Shown here: positions 49,070 through 58,393 of the stretch, piece by piece
Layout: every line of letters begins with the position of its first letter
How positions within the stretch are numbered: position 1 is the stretch's first letter
Assembly (NCBI RefSeq): GCF_900155945.1
Contig: NZ_FTMN01000010.1
Coordinates: 118,939-182,938 of the forward strand
Length of the DNA stretch: 64,000 nt
Direction: 5' to 3'
DNA from: Marinobacterium stanieri
Lineage (GTDB): Bacteria; Pseudomonadota; Gammaproteobacteria; Pseudomonadales; Balneatricaceae
Notes under the pieces: generated by a model
The model's database searches: none
Told to the model about the DNA's origin: nothing
The model's input: only the letters and a program-made list of their open reading frames with translations
Position numbers and translations under genes: made by a program

Positions 49070-49087
49070 AAAGTGGACTAAACCGGA

Positions 49088-49109
49088 ATACCGGGATCAG
49101 TCCCGGTAT
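49088..49109. terminator. Hairpin between converging ghrA and cytochrome c' genes
   Basis: ATACCGGGA-TCAG-TCCCGGTAT. The right arm lies in the last codons of the cytochrome gene. Short T-run; probably a bidirectional terminator. Confidence 0.55.
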
Positions 49110-49555
49110 TTGTCGTGACAGGCCTTGCAGCTTTGCGCCAGGCGCCCGACCAGCGGGCGCAGGTCATCGTCGGCTTCACCGCTGGCAGCAGCCTGCTGCA
49201 ACGCTTGGGTCCGCGTTTGCATCTCGCTCATCAGCTCGCCGAAGCGATCCTGTTGTTGCCAGATACGATAGGAGGCACGCGTTTCCACCGCCTCGCCACG
49301 GGCGCTCTGCTCATCGGCAAAGCCTTCCGAGACCATCCCGCTGAGCAATACCAGACGCTCTGAACGGCGGCGAAACTCATCGGCTGAAAACTCGGCACGG
49401 CCCTGCACCATGGCGGCCATGCGTGTCAGGTTCCATTCCATCGCCTTGTACACACCCTGACGGTACTGGATGGCATCATCGCTGCCGGACTGGGCAAAGA
49501 CAGCGGGTACGGCCAGCACGCTGCTCATCAGAAGGGTTAACGCTGTTTTTTTCAT
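49097..49555 (-). CDS. Cytochrome c'-type protein
   Basis: 152 aa from ATG 49555 (a GTG lies one codon upstream). Signal peptide to VFA|QS. Four-helix bundle pattern with a C-terminal heme c site, CKACHDKYRD, near the end of the protein as in cytochromes c'. Periplasmic; the family binds NO and CO and is linked to nitrosative stress, but a redox role is also possible. It begins right after the grxB stop, so the two genes are co-transcribed. Confidence 0.9.
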   Translation of the reverse strand: MKKTALTLLMSSVLAVPAVFAQSGSDDAIQYRQGVYKAMEWNLTRMAAMVQGRAEFSADEFRRRSERLVLLSGMVSEGFADEQSARGEAVETRASYRIWQQQDRFGELMSEMQTRTQALQQAAASGEADDDLRPLVGRLAQSCKACHDKYRD

Positions 49556-49558
49556 CAC

Positions 49559-50215
49559 TTAAATCGCCCGATCAAAATAGAGTTCAACACCACCCAGCTC
49601 AGACACTTCCTGCATCCATTGCTTGAGGTGTGGCGGGAAAGTGAGCCCCTTCACCGACGACATGTACTGCAGTGGCGGGAAGTTCATCACATCGTTCCAG
49701 CTCAGCGTATTACCCTGCTCCGACGGCAACGTCAGCTCCGGCAACTGTGCCAGCACCCGCTCAACTTCTGCCTGGTGCTCGGCGGTATTCTCAAGCGCCT
49801 GCTCAAAGGTGCAGCCCAGCATCCGCTCCTTGTTGGCACGATAGTAGGCACGGGCAGATTCAGTGGCGAAGGTCTCCATCCCCATTTCAATCACCCTGGG
49901 GAAGGACAGTGCCTGGCAGTGCTTCATCACCGGCTGCAACAGGGGCTGAATCGCTTCACCCAACTGCAGCGAACGAATCTTGCGCTCAGGATTACCCAGG
50001 TCAGCCAGAAGCTTGGCAATATCCATGCTTTCACCGATGGCCACACCCTGATGCTCGAAGATGGGAACCATTTTCTTGCCGATCAAACGGTTACAGGTTT
50101 CTTCATCATCATTGAGCAGAACAATCTGCTCCAGATCGCTGACCTGCTTGTAGTTGGCCACTAGCAATGTCCGAATACAGAAGGGACAGTGGTCGTAAAT
50201 ATAGAGTCGGGACAC
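49559..50215 (-). CDS. grxB: Glutaredoxin 2
   Basis: 218 aa GST-fold glutaredoxin. Active site CPFC at residues 10-13 (YDHCPFCIRT; CPYC in E. coli GrxB), KMVPIF and GESMDIAKLL blocks, then the C-terminal helical domain. Start is GTG at 50215 with GGGGAG 7 nt upstream; the nearby ATG is out of frame. Confidence 0.94.
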   Translation of the reverse strand: MSRLYIYDHCPFCIRTLLVANYKQVSDLEQIVLLNDDEETCNRLIGKKMVPIFEHQGVAIGESMDIAKLLADLGNPERKIRSLQLGEAIQPLLQPVMKHCQALSFPRVIEMGMETFATESARAYYRANKERMLGCTFEQALENTAEHQAEVERVLAQLPELTLPSEQGNTLSWNDVMNFPPLQYMSSVKGLTFPPHLKQWMQEVSELGGVELYFDRAI

Positions 50216-50298
50216 CGCGCATCTCCCCGCAAGGCAAAAGCGTTATCCTGACAGCATCACCGCCTGAAGCCAATGGCCGATGCCAGAGTGCCAATACG

Positions 50299-50337
50299 AA
50301 AAAGCGGCTACCACAGCCAGGCCGTGACAACCGCTTT
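50299..50337 (-). terminator. Terminator of the aap operon
   Basis: A long hairpin after the aapP stop: 15 continuous pairs including wobbles between GCGGTTGTCACGGCC and GGCTGTGGTAGCCGC, followed by TTTTTCG on the minus strand. Confidence 0.8.
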
Positions 50338-50357
50338 ACCCCCTTCAAACACCTCAA

Positions 50358-51122
50358 TCAGTGATTGAGAATCTGGCTCAGGAACAGCTTGGTACGTTCG
50401 TTCTGCGGATTATTGAAGAACTCGTTGGGCTCGTTTTCTTCCACAATCTGCCCCGCATCCATGAAGATCACGCGGTCTGCCACTTTCTTGGCAAAACCCA
50501 TCTCGTGCGTCACACAGAGCATGGTCATCCCCTCTTCGGCCAGCTCCACCATTACGTCCAGTACCTCCTTGATCATCTCCGGGTCCAGCGCTGAGGTGGG
50601 CTCGTCGAACAGCATGATATTGGGGTTCATGCACAGCGAACGGGCGATGGCCACACGCTGCTGCTGACCACCGGACAGCTGGCCCGGGTACTTGTCAGCC
50701 TGATCCGGAATCTTGACGCGCTCCAGGTACTTCATGGCCGTGGCTTCAGCTTCCGCCTTGGGCTTTTTCTGCACCCAGATGGGACCCAGCGTCAGGTTTT
50801 CCAGAATGGTCAGATGCGGGAAAAGATTGAAGTGCTGGAACACCATGCCCACATCCTTGCGGATGGTTTCGATGTTTTTCACGTCATCGATCATCTCCAC
50901 ACCGTCCACCACCAGCGAACCTTCCTGGAACTCTTCCAGCCGGTTGATACAGCGGATAGTGGTCGACTTGCCCGAGCCCGAAGGCCCGCAGATCACGATA
51001 CGTTCGCCCTTTTTCACGCGCAGATTGATGTCGCGCAGAACATGAAAGTTACCGTACCACTTGTTCAGGTTTTCAATAACAATAACGTCTTCAGCATCCG
51101 CTGTGGGTTTTGCTGCGCTCAT
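50358..51122 (-). CDS. aapP: General L-amino acid ABC transporter, ATP-binding protein
   Basis: 254 aa from ATG 51122. Walker [10 protein letters not shown], signature [15 protein letters not shown] and Walker [16 protein letters not shown], as in polar amino-acid importers. Last gene of aapJQMP. Confidence 0.96.
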   Translation of the reverse strand: MSAAKPTADAEDVIVIENLNKWYGNFHVLRDINLRVKKGERIVICGPSGSGKSTTIRCINRLEEFQEGSLVVDGVEMIDDVKNIETIRKDVGMVFQHFNLFPHLTILENLTLGPIWVQKKPKAEAEATAMKYLERVKIPDQADKYPGQLSGGQQQRVAIARSLCMNPNIMLFDEPTSALDPEMIKEVLDVMVELAEEGMTMLCVTHEMGFAKKVADRVIFMDAGQIVEENEPNEFFNNPQNERTKLFLSQILNH

Positions 51123-51124
51123 AA

Positions 51125-52225
51125 TCAATCTCTCTTATCGGTATTCATCTGACGCTCGATACGACGCGCCAGCAGGGACATGCTGAAACAGCTGCTCCAG
51201 AACACAAGGAATACAAACAGGTAACCCTCAAGCGCGTGCCCGCCCAGCCAGTAGGAGTTGGACAGCGCGGTTTGCAGGGTCTGCACCACTTCGGGGATGC
51301 CGATGATCAACAGGAAGGTGGTGTTTTTGAACAGCATGACAAAGGTGGCCAGAATGTTCGGCAGCGACACCTTGATCACTTGCGGCAGGATAATCAGCAT
51401 GATTTTCTGCCAGTAGCTCAGGCCAATGGAGTCAGCCGCTTCATACTGCCCTGACGGCACCGCCGCAAAGCCGCCGCGGAACACCTCGGCCATATAGCCG
51501 GACATGAAGAAGATCAGCACAATCCAGACACGAATCAGCTTATCCACATTGGTGCCTTCCGCGAAGAACAGCGGCAGCATCACCGAGCCCATGAAGAACA
51601 GGGACAACACCGGCACACCACGGAAGAACTCGATGAAGATCACCGACACCGAGCGGATAAAGGGCATATTGGAGCGACGCCCCAGTGCCCACAGGAAGCT
51701 GAACGGAAAGGCCACAATGATACTGGCCGCCGCCATGAACACATTCAGGGTAAAGCCGCCCCACAGATCGGTGCTCACCACCGGCAGGCCCAGCAGACGC
51801 CCATCCAGCAGGGCAATCCCGACCAGCGGCAACACCAGCCAGGCGATGACCGATGCTTTCAGGCGGATATGCTTGGGCAGTGTAAAGGATGCCAGAATCA
51901 CCAGCGCCAGCAGCACCAGCATCAGGTTGATCCGCCAGATCTCCTCGACCGGATAGGTACCGTAGAAGAACTGATAGGACCAGGCGTTCACAAATACCCA
52001 GCAGGCCCCTTCACGCACACAGGCATCTTCAGAAGTGCCCTGCCAGTTGGCCGAGAAGAAGGCCCAGTCCAGAACCGGCGGAATGTAATAGACCAGCAAC
52101 GCCATGACAGCCAGAGTCACCAGGCTGTTCAGCAGCGATGAAAACAGGTTTTCTTTCATCCAGGCCAGCGGGCCAACCGTTTTATCCGGCGCCGGACGAG
52201 CAGGAACAGGTTCAAACTCTTTCAT
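51125..52225 (-). CDS. aapM: General L-amino acid ABC transporter, permease AapM
   Basis: 366 aa. N-terminal extension with several hydrophobic segments, then the HisMQ-type permease domain with its EAA loop ([21 protein letters not shown]). The long N-terminus separates AapM from ordinary polar amino-acid permeases. Stop is 2 nt before the aapP ATG. Confidence 0.95.
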   Translation of the reverse strand: MKEFEPVPARPAPDKTVGPLAWMKENLFSSLLNSLVTLAVMALLVYYIPPVLDWAFFSANWQGTSEDACVREGACWVFVNAWSYQFFYGTYPVEEIWRINLMLVLLALVILASFTLPKHIRLKASVIAWLVLPLVGIALLDGRLLGLPVVSTDLWGGFTLNVFMAAASIIVAFPFSFLWALGRRSNMPFIRSVSVIFIEFFRGVPVLSLFFMGSVMLPLFFAEGTNVDKLIRVWIVLIFFMSGYMAEVFRGGFAAVPSGQYEAADSIGLSYWQKIMLIILPQVIKVSLPNILATFVMLFKNTTFLLIIGIPEVVQTLQTALSNSYWLGGHALEGYLFVFLVFWSSCFSMSLLARRIERQMNTDKRD

Positions 52226-52234
52226 CGCAGTATC

Positions 52235-53452
52235 CTATCGACTCACCAGCGCTACCGCGTTGTTGAACCGGTTCATCAGGAAGGAGATGACCATGTTCAC
52301 CACGAAGTACACAACAATTGTCATAAAGATGGTTTCGATCGCCTGACCGGTCTGGTTCAGCGCCGTACCCACGAAGACGTTGAACAGGTCCGGATAGCCG
52401 ATGGCGGCTGCCAGAGTGGAGTTCTTCACCAGGCTCTGATATTCCGAGTTCAGCAGGGGCACGATCACGCGCATCGCCTGAGGCACGATAATCAGCGACA
52501 TGATCTTCTTCTCTTTCAGGCCCAGGCTGCGTGCGGCTTCTGTCTGGCCATGGGGAATCGACTGCACCCCGGCACGCACCGCTTCCGCGATGAAGGAACC
52601 GGTATAGACCGACAGCGCAATGGCCAATGCCATCAACTCGGGAATGACCGTGATACCACCGAAATAGTTGAAGCCCTTGAGTGCAGGGTACTCAACCGTG
52701 AACGGCATGCCAGTCACAATCAGCGCCAGCAGCGGCAGACCAATCACCATGGCGATGGACGCGTACAGCACCGGGAAGGGCTGACCGGTCAATTCCTGAC
52801 GCTTCTTCGCCCAGCGACGCAGTACGAAAATACCCGCGATAGCCACGCCCAACGCAACTTCAGCGACCCAGAACAGGTCGCTGCCCACCATTTTGGGCAG
52901 GTACAGACCACGCACGTTGAGGAAGATCGCCTCGCCCAGACTCAGACTCTGGCGTGCCCCCGGCAGTGTCGAGAGCACCGCGAAGTACCAGAAGAACACC
53001 TGCAGCAGCAGCGGAATGTTACGGAAGGTTTCCACATAGACCGTGGCCGCCTTGCGTACCAGCCAGTTATGGGAAAAGTATGCGACCCCGAACACAAACC
53101 CCAGCAGGGTGGCAAAGAAAATACCGATGCCGGACACCAGCAGGGTATTCAGAAAGCCGACAATAAAGATGCGGCCATAGGTATCTGTCGCTTCAAAGGG
53201 AATCAGCGACATCAGCACATCGTAGCCGGCCGAGGCGGTCAGAAAGCTGAAACCGGTTTTGATACCGGTGGCTTCCATATTGGCCAGAACATTGCTGATG
53301 ACGGAATAGAAAAAGTAACCAAGGCCCAAGACCAGCAGGATCTGATAAAACAGGGCGCGGATATTGGGGTTATTGTAGAAAGCCGCTGAGCCGTTCCCGC
53401 CGGATTTGCGCGCAGCCGACTTGGTTTGTTCAATGGTTTTTTGTTTAAACAT
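52235..53452 (-). CDS. aapQ: General L-amino acid ABC transporter, permease AapQ
   Basis: 405 aa from ATG 53452 (MFKQKTIEQTKS..), AGG 9 nt upstream; the open frame starts ten codons earlier without support. About eight transmembrane helices; HisMQ domain split by a long insert, EAA loop EAARSLGLKEKKIMSLIIVPQ. Pairs with AapM. Gap to aapM 9 nt. Confidence 0.95.
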   Translation of the reverse strand: MFKQKTIEQTKSAARKSGGNGSAAFYNNPNIRALFYQILLVLGLGYFFYSVISNVLANMEATGIKTGFSFLTASAGYDVLMSLIPFEATDTYGRIFIVGFLNTLLVSGIGIFFATLLGFVFGVAYFSHNWLVRKAATVYVETFRNIPLLLQVFFWYFAVLSTLPGARQSLSLGEAIFLNVRGLYLPKMVGSDLFWVAEVALGVAIAGIFVLRRWAKKRQELTGQPFPVLYASIAMVIGLPLLALIVTGMPFTVEYPALKGFNYFGGITVIPELMALAIALSVYTGSFIAEAVRAGVQSIPHGQTEAARSLGLKEKKIMSLIIVPQAMRVIVPLLNSEYQSLVKNSTLAAAIGYPDLFNVFVGTALNQTGQAIETIFMTIVVYFVVNMVISFLMNRFNNAVALVSR

Positions 53453-53481
53453 TGAAGTGACCTGAAGTGGGAGCAAAAGCA

Positions 53482-53505
53482 ACAGGGGAGCTTGAGCTCC
53501 CCTGT
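53482..53505 (-). terminator. Intra-operon hairpin between aapJ and aapQ
   Basis: Perfect 10-bp stem ACAGGGGAGC / GCTCCCCTGT with a TTGA/TCAA loop, followed by TTGCTTTTGC on the minus strand. Likely a partial terminator or mRNA end that raises binding protein over permease. Confidence 0.7.
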
Positions 53506-53518
53506 ATCAGTCCAACGA

Positions 53519-54541
53519 TTAGCGCATTGCCTGTGAGTACATGATGCCGCCGTTTTTCCAGCTGGCATTAAGACCACGCTCCAGTTTCAACGGAGAGTCC
53601 ATACCCACATTGCGGTCGAAGGATTCGGCGTAGTTACCGACCTGCTTCACAATGTTATACGCCCAGTTCGACTCCAGACCCAGGTTGGCACCCAGTTCAC
53701 CTTCACCACCCAGCAGACGCTTGTTGGCCGGATTACCGTTGGCCAGCTTGTCATCCACATTGGCAGAAGTAACACCCTGCTCTTCCGCTTCGATCATGGC
53801 GTTCAGTGACCATTTCACGATGTTGAACCACTGGTCGTCGCCCTGACGGACCACGGGGCCCAGAGGCTCTTTGGAGATCACTTCCGGCAGGATCACGGCA
53901 TTAGCCGGGTTCGACAGGCCTACGCGCAGCGCTGCCAGCTGAGAACCATCGGAAGTCAGGAAGTCACAGCGGCCGGACTCAAAGCCCTGACGGGTCTGGT
54001 CAGACGTGTCGAAGGTAACCGCTTTGTAAGACATGCCGTGCTGACGGAAGAAGTCCGCAATGGCCAGCTCGGTAGAGGTACCCGCCTGGATGCAGGCGTT
54101 GGCGCCATCCAGTTCCAGCGCACTGCTCACGCCCAGATCTTTCATGACCATGAAGCTGGCACCGTCGTAGAAGTTAGTACCGGCGAAGTTGATACCCAGA
54201 GACGTATCACGGGTGTGGGTCCAGGTGGTGTTACGCGACAGCATGTCGACCTCACCAGACACCAGCGCAGTGAAACGCTCTTTGGCCGTCAGCGGCTTGT
54301 ACTGCACCGCATCCGCATCGCCCAGCACCGCTGCGGCAACCGAACGGCAGACATCCACGTCCAGGCCGCTCCATTTGCCGTTTTCGTCTTTTTCAGAGAA
54401 GCCCGCCAGGCCGGTGCTGACCCCGCAGGTGAGTGTTCCGCGTGATTTTACGTCATCCAGAGTCGCTGCTTGAACGCTGGCTGCGCCCGCTGTCAGGGTT
54501 GCTGCCAGGGTAGTAATCGCCAAGATATCCTTTTTACGCAT
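53519..54541 (-). CDS. aapJ: General L-amino acid ABC transporter, binding protein AapJ
   Basis: 340 aa periplasmic solute-binding protein. Signal peptide to VQA|AT. Family start TLDDVKSRGTLTCGVSTGLAGFSEKDENG and the GLDVDVCRSVAAAVLGDADAV block are intact. AAP systems take up a broad range of L-amino acids. ATG start with GAGAGGA. Controlled by the sigma-54-type promoter at 54589-54604. Confidence 0.96.
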   Translation of the reverse strand: MRKKDILAITTLAATLTAGAASVQAATLDDVKSRGTLTCGVSTGLAGFSEKDENGKWSGLDVDVCRSVAAAVLGDADAVQYKPLTAKERFTALVSGEVDMLSRNTTWTHTRDTSLGINFAGTNFYDGASFMVMKDLGVSSALELDGANACIQAGTSTELAIADFFRQHGMSYKAVTFDTSDQTRQGFESGRCDFLTSDGSQLAALRVGLSNPANAVILPEVISKEPLGPVVRQGDDQWFNIVKWSLNAMIEAEEQGVTSANVDDKLANGNPANKRLLGGEGELGANLGLESNWAYNIVKQVGNYAESFDRNVGMDSPLKLERGLNASWKNGGIMYSQAMR

Positions 54542-54588
54542 GGAGCTAGTCCTCTCATTGAGACACTCAGTTTATTCTTATTGGAATT

Positions 54589-54604
54589 AGCAAAGGCCGT
54601 GCCA
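54589..54604 (-). promoter_or_regulatory. aapJ: Sigma-54 (RpoN) promoter of aapJQMP
   Basis: Minus strand reads TGGCACGGCCTTTGCT, a full match to the -24/-12 consensus TGGCACG-N4-TTGCW. The -12 is 48 bp upstream of the aapJ ATG. The 426-bp region between aapJ and the Lon-N-like gene (54542-54967) also holds the repeats at 54732-54760. Confidence 0.9.
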
Positions 54605-54731
54605 CAACTCCTTAATATTCCGGCCTTAACCTATAGCAGCGTTTGTCGGCATTAACCAACTCAATTGAAAGCACATTCGACGAATGGGCTAAGTCATTTA
54701 AGACAGCCTGACAACGCTTTTCGCCCTCCAC

Positions 54732-54760
54732 TGGTGCAGCTTTGCACACCTTTTGCACCA
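54732..54760. promoter_or_regulatory. TTGCAC repeats, candidate enhancer for the aap sigma-54 promoter
   Basis: On the plus strand: TGGTGCA, then TTTGCACACC, then TTTTGCACCA. The outer arms TGGTGCA and TGCACCA form an inverted repeat. Located about 130-155 bp upstream of the -24 box, the usual distance for an enhancer-binding protein. The half-site order differs from classical NtrC sites. Confidence 0.5.
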
Positions 54761-54967
54761 TTTCAGCGCAAGATAACGACAATATTTTGCAACTCTTATG
54801 AATAGGCCCCGGCACAATTTTTTTTGCCCGGCAGGAATAGATTGCATCGCGCCAGCCGGAAAAACGCTATGCTGATGCCAGCACGGGTGAAAAACAGCAC
54901 CTGGCCGATTGGTCCTTGCAACTCTGTATCGGGCAACTCAGCGCCCACCACCGAAAGGAGCAGAACC

Positions 54968-55621
54968 ATGAGTGACATCTGTATTTTCCCCATCCCTGGC
55001 TGCGTCACCTTTCCTGGCACCCTGTTTCCACTGCATGTGTTCGAGCCGCGTTATCGCGAGATGATTCACCACTGCCTTGAGACCGATGCACTGGTTGCCA
55101 TCTGCCAACCGCGCAAGGAAGTCAGCCCCGGCAAGCGCCCGGCCAATCTGGAACAGGCGCTGACATCCAACCAGGCCACTTACCGCCCCTATGATGTATT
55201 CAGTGCCGGCCGCTGCGAACTGCTGGAAACGCTTGAAGACGGACGCATGCTGCTCAATGTGCATGTGGAGCAACGCTACCGCCGTGACCATGAAGTGCAG
55301 CTGCTGCCTTACCAGATCCATGCCTGTACGCCCTTCCCGGACCGCATCGATACACCGGAGGAGCAGGCGGAAAACAGGATATTGCGCGACAAGATAGCCC
55401 ACCGACTGGAAGCACTGGCACATGCCGACCCGGGTGCCCGAGAGGTGATTGAGCGAGTGGCCCATTCCACTGACTGGCTGGAGAAATCCGACAGCGAGTT
55501 CAGCTTTGCGCTGTTTGGCGTGATCCGCTTTGAGGCGGAAATTTTGCAGGAACTGCTGGAGATGGACTCAGCCCATGCCAGGCTGAGTCACACTTTGGAG
55601 CTATTAAACGAGGTGGGTTGA
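54968..55621 (+). CDS. Lon N-terminal (LAN) domain protein
   Basis: 217 aa from ATG 54968 with AAAGGAG 5-6 nt upstream; the longer frame starts far before any ribosome-binding site. ICIFPIPGCVTFPGTLFPLHVFEPRYREM is the hallmark of the Lon substrate-binding domain, here without ATPase or protease. Such stand-alone proteins are common; function unknown, perhaps substrate binding or chaperone-like. Confidence 0.88.
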   Translation: MSDICIFPIPGCVTFPGTLFPLHVFEPRYREMIHHCLETDALVAICQPRKEVSPGKRPANLEQALTSNQATYRPYDVFSAGRCELLETLEDGRMLLNVHVEQRYRRDHEVQLLPYQIHACTPFPDRIDTPEEQAENRILRDKIAHRLEALAHADPGAREVIERVAHSTDWLEKSDSEFSFALFGVIRFEAEILQELLEMDSAHARLSHTLELLNEVG

Positions 55622-55669
55622 GGAAGCTGTGTATACGCTCAGTCGCCATGGACTTGTTCACAGCTTCCT
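55621..55669. terminator. Long-loop inverted repeat between converging genes
   Basis: Perfect 11-bp arms AGGAAGCTGTG (55621-55631) and CACAGCTTCCT (55659-55669) around a 27-nt loop, each touching a stop codon of a converging gene. No T-run; may act as a bidirectional RNA 3'-end structure. Confidence 0.5.
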
Positions 55670-57054
55670 TATATCCACCCCAGCCACTTCCACCAGAGGT
55701 AATCCAGCGGTAACAGAATCAGTACCGTAAGCACTGCCAGAATAAGGCAGAGCCGTGCCGCATGGATTACCGGCACACCCGCCAGTGGCATGGCCATCAT
55801 CAGCGGCACCGACTGGTAGGTAAACACGACGGTGGAGAAACCGAACACCTGGGTCATCAACACGGCTTCCAGGCTGAAGCCCGTCATCTCACTGATCTGG
55901 CTTGCCAACGGCGTCAGCGTTGCCGGCACCCCGGCCAGTGTTGCCACCACACCCGTGAACATGGCAAGCAACGACAGGGAGAAGAAATTCAGTGCATCCT
56001 GTCCCGGCGCCAGCGGCAGCCAGTTCAACACCCGCATCCCCACAACCTGACTGATCTCGCTGTAGTTGATCAAACTGGCAATCCCCAACAGCCCTGCCAC
56101 CACCAGAATCGAGCTGAGGTTGATCTTCTCGTTGAAACTCTTGGTCGACACCATCCCCACGCCCGGCAACAACAGCAGGGTCGCCGCTGCCAGCCCGATC
56201 CAGGCGGCAGAGATATGGTGGATGGAGTCCGTCAGCCAGAATCCCAGCGTGGCCAGCATGATCACCAGCAACCGGCTTTCCCGGCCACTGAAGCCACCAT
56301 TGCTCTGCACCGGTGCCATGCGCTGGGGCGTATCCGGGTAGAGCTTGAGAATCAACACAACCAGCAGAACCGCTTTTAATGCGCCCAGCACCGGAAAATG
56401 CAGCAACAGGTACTCGGTGAACATGGGCGTCCAGCCGTGGATGCTCTCCGAAGAACCGATCATGATCATATTGGGAATATTGGCCGGCAGAATGGCAAAG
56501 GTGGGCAGATGACAGCCGAAAGCCGCGGCCAACACCACACCCTGCTGCCCCTTGCTGCCTTTGGCGAAGCCAAGGTTTTCAGCAATCACCAGCGCGATGG
56601 GGATAAACAGCATCACGCGGCCTACGGATGAGGGCATGACAAAGCCCAGCATCACGCCCATCAGCACGATGCCGGTAATCAGACGCGCATAACTGCTGTC
56701 CAGGTAGCGGGTAAAACGGCTGGAGATACGCTGTGCCAAACCGGTTTCGGTAATGGCAATACCAATAATCATGCCCGACACAATCAACCAGCAGGCGGTA
56801 GAGGTCAGGCCGGAGAAGACCACCTCGGCCGGTGCCAGCGACAGCAACATCGCCAGCACCAGAATCACCAGCGCACTGATAAACTCCGGCAACGCACTGG
56901 TGGCAAAGAGCACCATGCCGGCCATCACCAGCAACGCCGTCGGCAACTGCTTACCCGTAAACAGCTGTGCCGCCGGTGTAAAAACAAGCAGCGCCGACAG
57001 CAGCGGAATCAATATCAGCGCGACCCACTGTGAGCGTTTCAAATCCCTGACCAT
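55669..57054 (-). CDS. DASS/SLC13-family anion transporter
   Basis: 461 aa from ATG 57054 with GAGGGG upstream. About 12-13 transmembrane helices; SLC13 segments GLTSTACWLIVSGMIIGIAI, GFVMPSSVGRVMLFIPIALV and ILPANIPNMIMIGSSE. Members carry di- and tricarboxylates, sulfate or related anions; the substrate cannot be told. Divergent from an AraC regulator 95 bp away, which probably controls it. Confidence 0.87.
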   Translation of the reverse strand: MVRDLKRSQWVALILIPLLSALLVFTPAAQLFTGKQLPTALLVMAGMVLFATSALPEFISALVILVLAMLLSLAPAEVVFSGLTSTACWLIVSGMIIGIAITETGLAQRISSRFTRYLDSSYARLITGIVLMGVMLGFVMPSSVGRVMLFIPIALVIAENLGFAKGSKGQQGVVLAAAFGCHLPTFAILPANIPNMIMIGSSESIHGWTPMFTEYLLLHFPVLGALKAVLLVVLILKLYPDTPQRMAPVQSNGGFSGRESRLLVIMLATLGFWLTDSIHHISAAWIGLAAATLLLLPGVGMVSTKSFNEKINLSSILVVAGLLGIASLINYSEISQVVGMRVLNWLPLAPGQDALNFFSLSLLAMFTGVVATLAGVPATLTPLASQISEMTGFSLEAVLMTQVFGFSTVVFTYQSVPLMMAMPLAGVPVIHAARLCLILAVLTVLILLPLDYLWWKWLGWI

Positions 57055-57149
57055 ATCCAACCCCTCGACAGATGCATCTCGCTATTCTGCCTCAGTGGCG
57101 CTAGGGTTGAAGTCGATAGAATGCCATTCCATATCGAGAAACGGACATC

Positions 57150-57974
57150 ATGACCGCCAGCTTCACAGCACCGCGCCAGCACTGCCGTTCCAAACGGGGC
57201 TTTATCCTCGACCCTGCACTGCCCATTCTGGGCATGCAAAACCGCATCCAGACGGATTTCGAGTTTGATTTTCATAGCCACCCGCGGGGGCAACTGGCTT
57301 ATGCATCCACGGGGGTGATCAAGGTACAGACGGATGACGGCAGCTGGGTGATTCCGCCCTCACAGGCGGTCTGGATACCGGGCGGCATTCATCATTCGGT
57401 GAGCCCGGCGGTGACATCGGAGATCCGCCACCTGTTTATCGACCCGACCTACCTGAACCGGTTTCCCGGCCAATGCAGCGTGGTGGAAGTCTCGCCGCTA
57501 TTGCGGGAGCTGATCATGCGGGTGGCGGACTTCGGCGATACCTATGCCCCCGACAGCCCTGCCAGCCGCGTGTGTGCCGTTATTCTTGATGAGCTGGAAG
57601 CCCTGAAACCCTCGCGTTTGCACCTGCCCCTGTCTGAAGACCGCCGCCTGCAGCCGATCATGCAGAGCATGCTCTCACCATCGGATGCCGATACCGATCT
57701 GGCCTATTGGGCCAACCGCGTGGGTGCCAGCGAGCGGACCCTGCGCCGCCTGTTTGTGCGTGAAACCGGCATGACGTACCAACAATGGCGACAACAGGCC
57801 CGGCTGCAACAGGCGGTTGAACGGCTTGGCCAGGGCGAATCCGTGCTGAACGTATCACTCGGACTGGGTTATCGCAGCCCCAGCGCCTTTGTCGCCATGT
57901 TCAGGAAAGCGTTGGGAGTTTCACCGGGGCGCTATTTCAATGCCATACATGAGGGGCAAGCCAGCGAGCGCTAG
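57150..57974 (+). CDS. AraC-family transcriptional regulator
   Basis: 274 aa. N-terminal cupin-like sensor (FEFDFHSHPRGQLAYASTGVIKV.., IPGGIHHSV) and C-terminal double helix-turn-helix (WANRVGASERTLRRLFVRETG; VSLGLGYRSPSAFVAMFRKALG). ATG start. Divergent from the SLC13 carrier. Confidence 0.92.
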   Translation: MTASFTAPRQHCRSKRGFILDPALPILGMQNRIQTDFEFDFHSHPRGQLAYASTGVIKVQTDDGSWVIPPSQAVWIPGGIHHSVSPAVTSEIRHLFIDPTYLNRFPGQCSVVEVSPLLRELIMRVADFGDTYAPDSPASRVCAVILDELEALKPSRLHLPLSEDRRLQPIMQSMLSPSDADTDLAYWANRVGASERTLRRLFVRETGMTYQQWRQQARLQQAVERLGQGESVLNVSLGLGYRSPSAFVAMFRKALGVSPGRYFNAIHEGQASER

Positions 57975-58020
57975 CCGAAATGGCCCCTGCGCGGTAATCC
58001 GGTGTTTCAAAGCAACGGTT

Positions 58021-58269
58021 TTACTCGCCCACTTTTTCGGAACCATGCTCCCTGTGATACGCCAGCACACAGTCCCTGCATACGCAGGCCTGACGGCGTT
58101 TTTCGGGAGGAATCTGCGCCAATAAGGCTTCCGGAAACGTCAGGGCAGGGTCATTACACCAGCAGGTGCGGGCTACATCTTCAGCTCCAAGGTTTATACA
58201 AAGATTGCTGTTACCGCACAAAGGGCAAACCAGAGGGTCAACAAGGCTTTCTCTCATGAGCTGTCTCAT
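58021..58269 (-). CDS. Cysteine-rich CWC family protein
   Basis: 82 aa. Cys pairs at CPLCG, CWCND and CVCRDC give the CWC pattern (C-x2-C .. CWC .. C-x-C-x2-C), a likely zinc-binding module of unknown function. Starts at ATG 58269, or at ATG 58257. Confidence 0.8.
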   Translation of the reverse strand: MRQLMRESLVDPLVCPLCGNSNLCINLGAEDVARTCWCNDPALTFPEALLAQIPPEKRRQACVCRDCVLAYHREHGSEKVGE

Positions 58270-58393
58270 CCCGAAGTGTTGTTCAGCCGTTTGGTCAGGC
58301 TACAGCGATGCCGGGCATGGTCTGTGATTTTCAGCAGGCGTTCAAGTCAGATGCCCGAGGCCACACAGGGTGTGCCCCCGGGTTCATCAATGC

